DNA of 64,000 nt from positions 82,697-146,696 of the forward strand of contig NZ_FNAC01000006.1 of assembly GCF_900101705.1 (NCBI RefSeq), given 5' to 3'. Of this stretch, positions 63,879 through 64,000 are shown piece after piece (positions within the stretch are counted from its first letter, which is position 1; every line of letters begins with the position of its first letter). The notes below the pieces were generated by a model that worked only from the letters and a program-made list of their open reading frames with translations, ran no database searches and had not been told where the DNA came from. Position numbers and translations under genes: made by a program. Source of the stretch: Algoriphagus faecimaris. Lineage in GTDB: Bacteria; Bacteroidota; Bacteroidia; Cytophagales; Cyclobacteriaceae.

Positions 63879-63946
63879 GGCGAGGTATCCCAATAGTTAT
63901 CGGGAGAAGGATTCTTATCCGCCACGGCGGACACGGGGTCACTCCC
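63879..63946 (+). repeat. tRNA-like palindromic stretch
   Basis: GGCGAGGTA at 63879-63887 repeats the first nine bases of the tRNA at 63978. It is followed by TCCC..GGGA (63888-63905), a GGAT/ATCC hairpin, the palindrome TCCGCCACGGCGGA (63918-63931) and GGGGTCACTCCC (63935-63946). The arms mimic a cloverleaf, but the acceptor 3' half is absent, so it is not a functional tRNA. It could be a decayed tRNA copy or a cluster of the palindromic repeats common in this phylum. Confidence 0.45.
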
Positions 63947-63977
63947 AACACATTGAAGTAATGAATAAATAAATGCC

Positions 63978-64000
63978 GGCGAGGTAGCTCAGTTGGTTAG
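63978..64000 (+). tRNA. tRNA gene, 5' part only (cut by the window end)
   Basis: GGCGAGG acceptor strand, TA, GCTC D-stem and AGTTGGTTAG D-loop follow the canonical tRNA pattern up to the last base of the window. The anticodon lies outside, so the isotype cannot be named. Confidence 0.85.

Noticed and set aside
63654..63893. 79-residue minus-strand frame upstream of the START-like gene
   Set aside because: Composition is not protein-like, it overlaps the START-like gene start and the candidate promoter, and it has no recognisable domain.

Overview
The window looks like a chromosome segment of a free-living, probably aquatic member of the Bacteroidota, order Cytophagales; Cyclobacteriaceae (Algoriphagus-like) is my best guess. 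The basis is the gene families (BshB1 bacillithiol deacetylase, a short 287-residue primary sigma factor, the START-like Bacteroidota family, LytS/LytTR with a 6-bladed propeller lipoprotein, CHRD and DUF2911 proteins), TAnnTTTG-type -7 promoter elements, weak Shine-Dalgarno signals and AT-rich spacers. There is no phage, IS element or CRISPR array.

Layout. 1-6.3 kb: a 5'-truncated MpaB/DUF2236 oxygenase, DUF2752 and TM2 membrane proteins, a VLRF1-type release-factor-like protein, two small proteins of unknown function and the helicase HrpB. 6.3-18.4 kb: DUF2911 protein, Gfo/Idh/MocA oxidoreductase, a two-subunit molybdenum hydroxylase (IorA/IorB type), GlnRS with a C-terminal extension, then a NifS-like desulfurase, a MocA-type nucleotidyltransferase and XdhC, which together look like the maturation set for the hydroxylase, and a fatty acid hydroxylase/sterol desaturase. 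18.4-20 kb: a lipoprotein made of four 123-residue CHRD-like repeats.

20.4-38.4 kb is the most striking part: nine co-directional genes that read as a beta-1,3-glucan (laminarin-like) utilisation locus without SusC or SusD. In transcription order it encodes a glycosidase TIM barrel fused to a predicted outer-membrane beta-barrel, two multi-domain surface lipoproteins, a GH16 lipoprotein, a GH149-like phosphorylase, a GH3 without signal peptide, a GH17-like lipoprotein, an MFS (GPH-family) sugar transporter fused to a C-terminal GH17 domain, and a stand-alone GH17 paralogue. The inferred flow is surface cleavage, passage through the fused barrel, periplasmic trimming, import by the fused symporter and cytoplasmic hydrolysis or phosphorolysis.

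38.7-50.5 kb: a DASS-family anion symporter, a LytS-type kinase, a propeller lipoprotein and a LytTR regulator, an AraC regulator, and divergently from it a three-gene set (ThuA/dehydrogenase/HEAT/cupredoxin fusion, sugar epimerase-like protein, Gfo/Idh/MocA oxidoreductase) that looks like an oxidative sugar pathway. 50.6-64 kb is mostly core genome: a frameshifted small secreted-protein gene, tRNA-Thr, DUF349 protein, YqgE, PdxH, BshB1, M23/LysM peptidase, TrxB, the primary sigma factor, PNPase, S15, an LptF/G permease, a START-like protein, a tRNA-like palindromic stretch and the first bases of a tRNA cut by the window edge.
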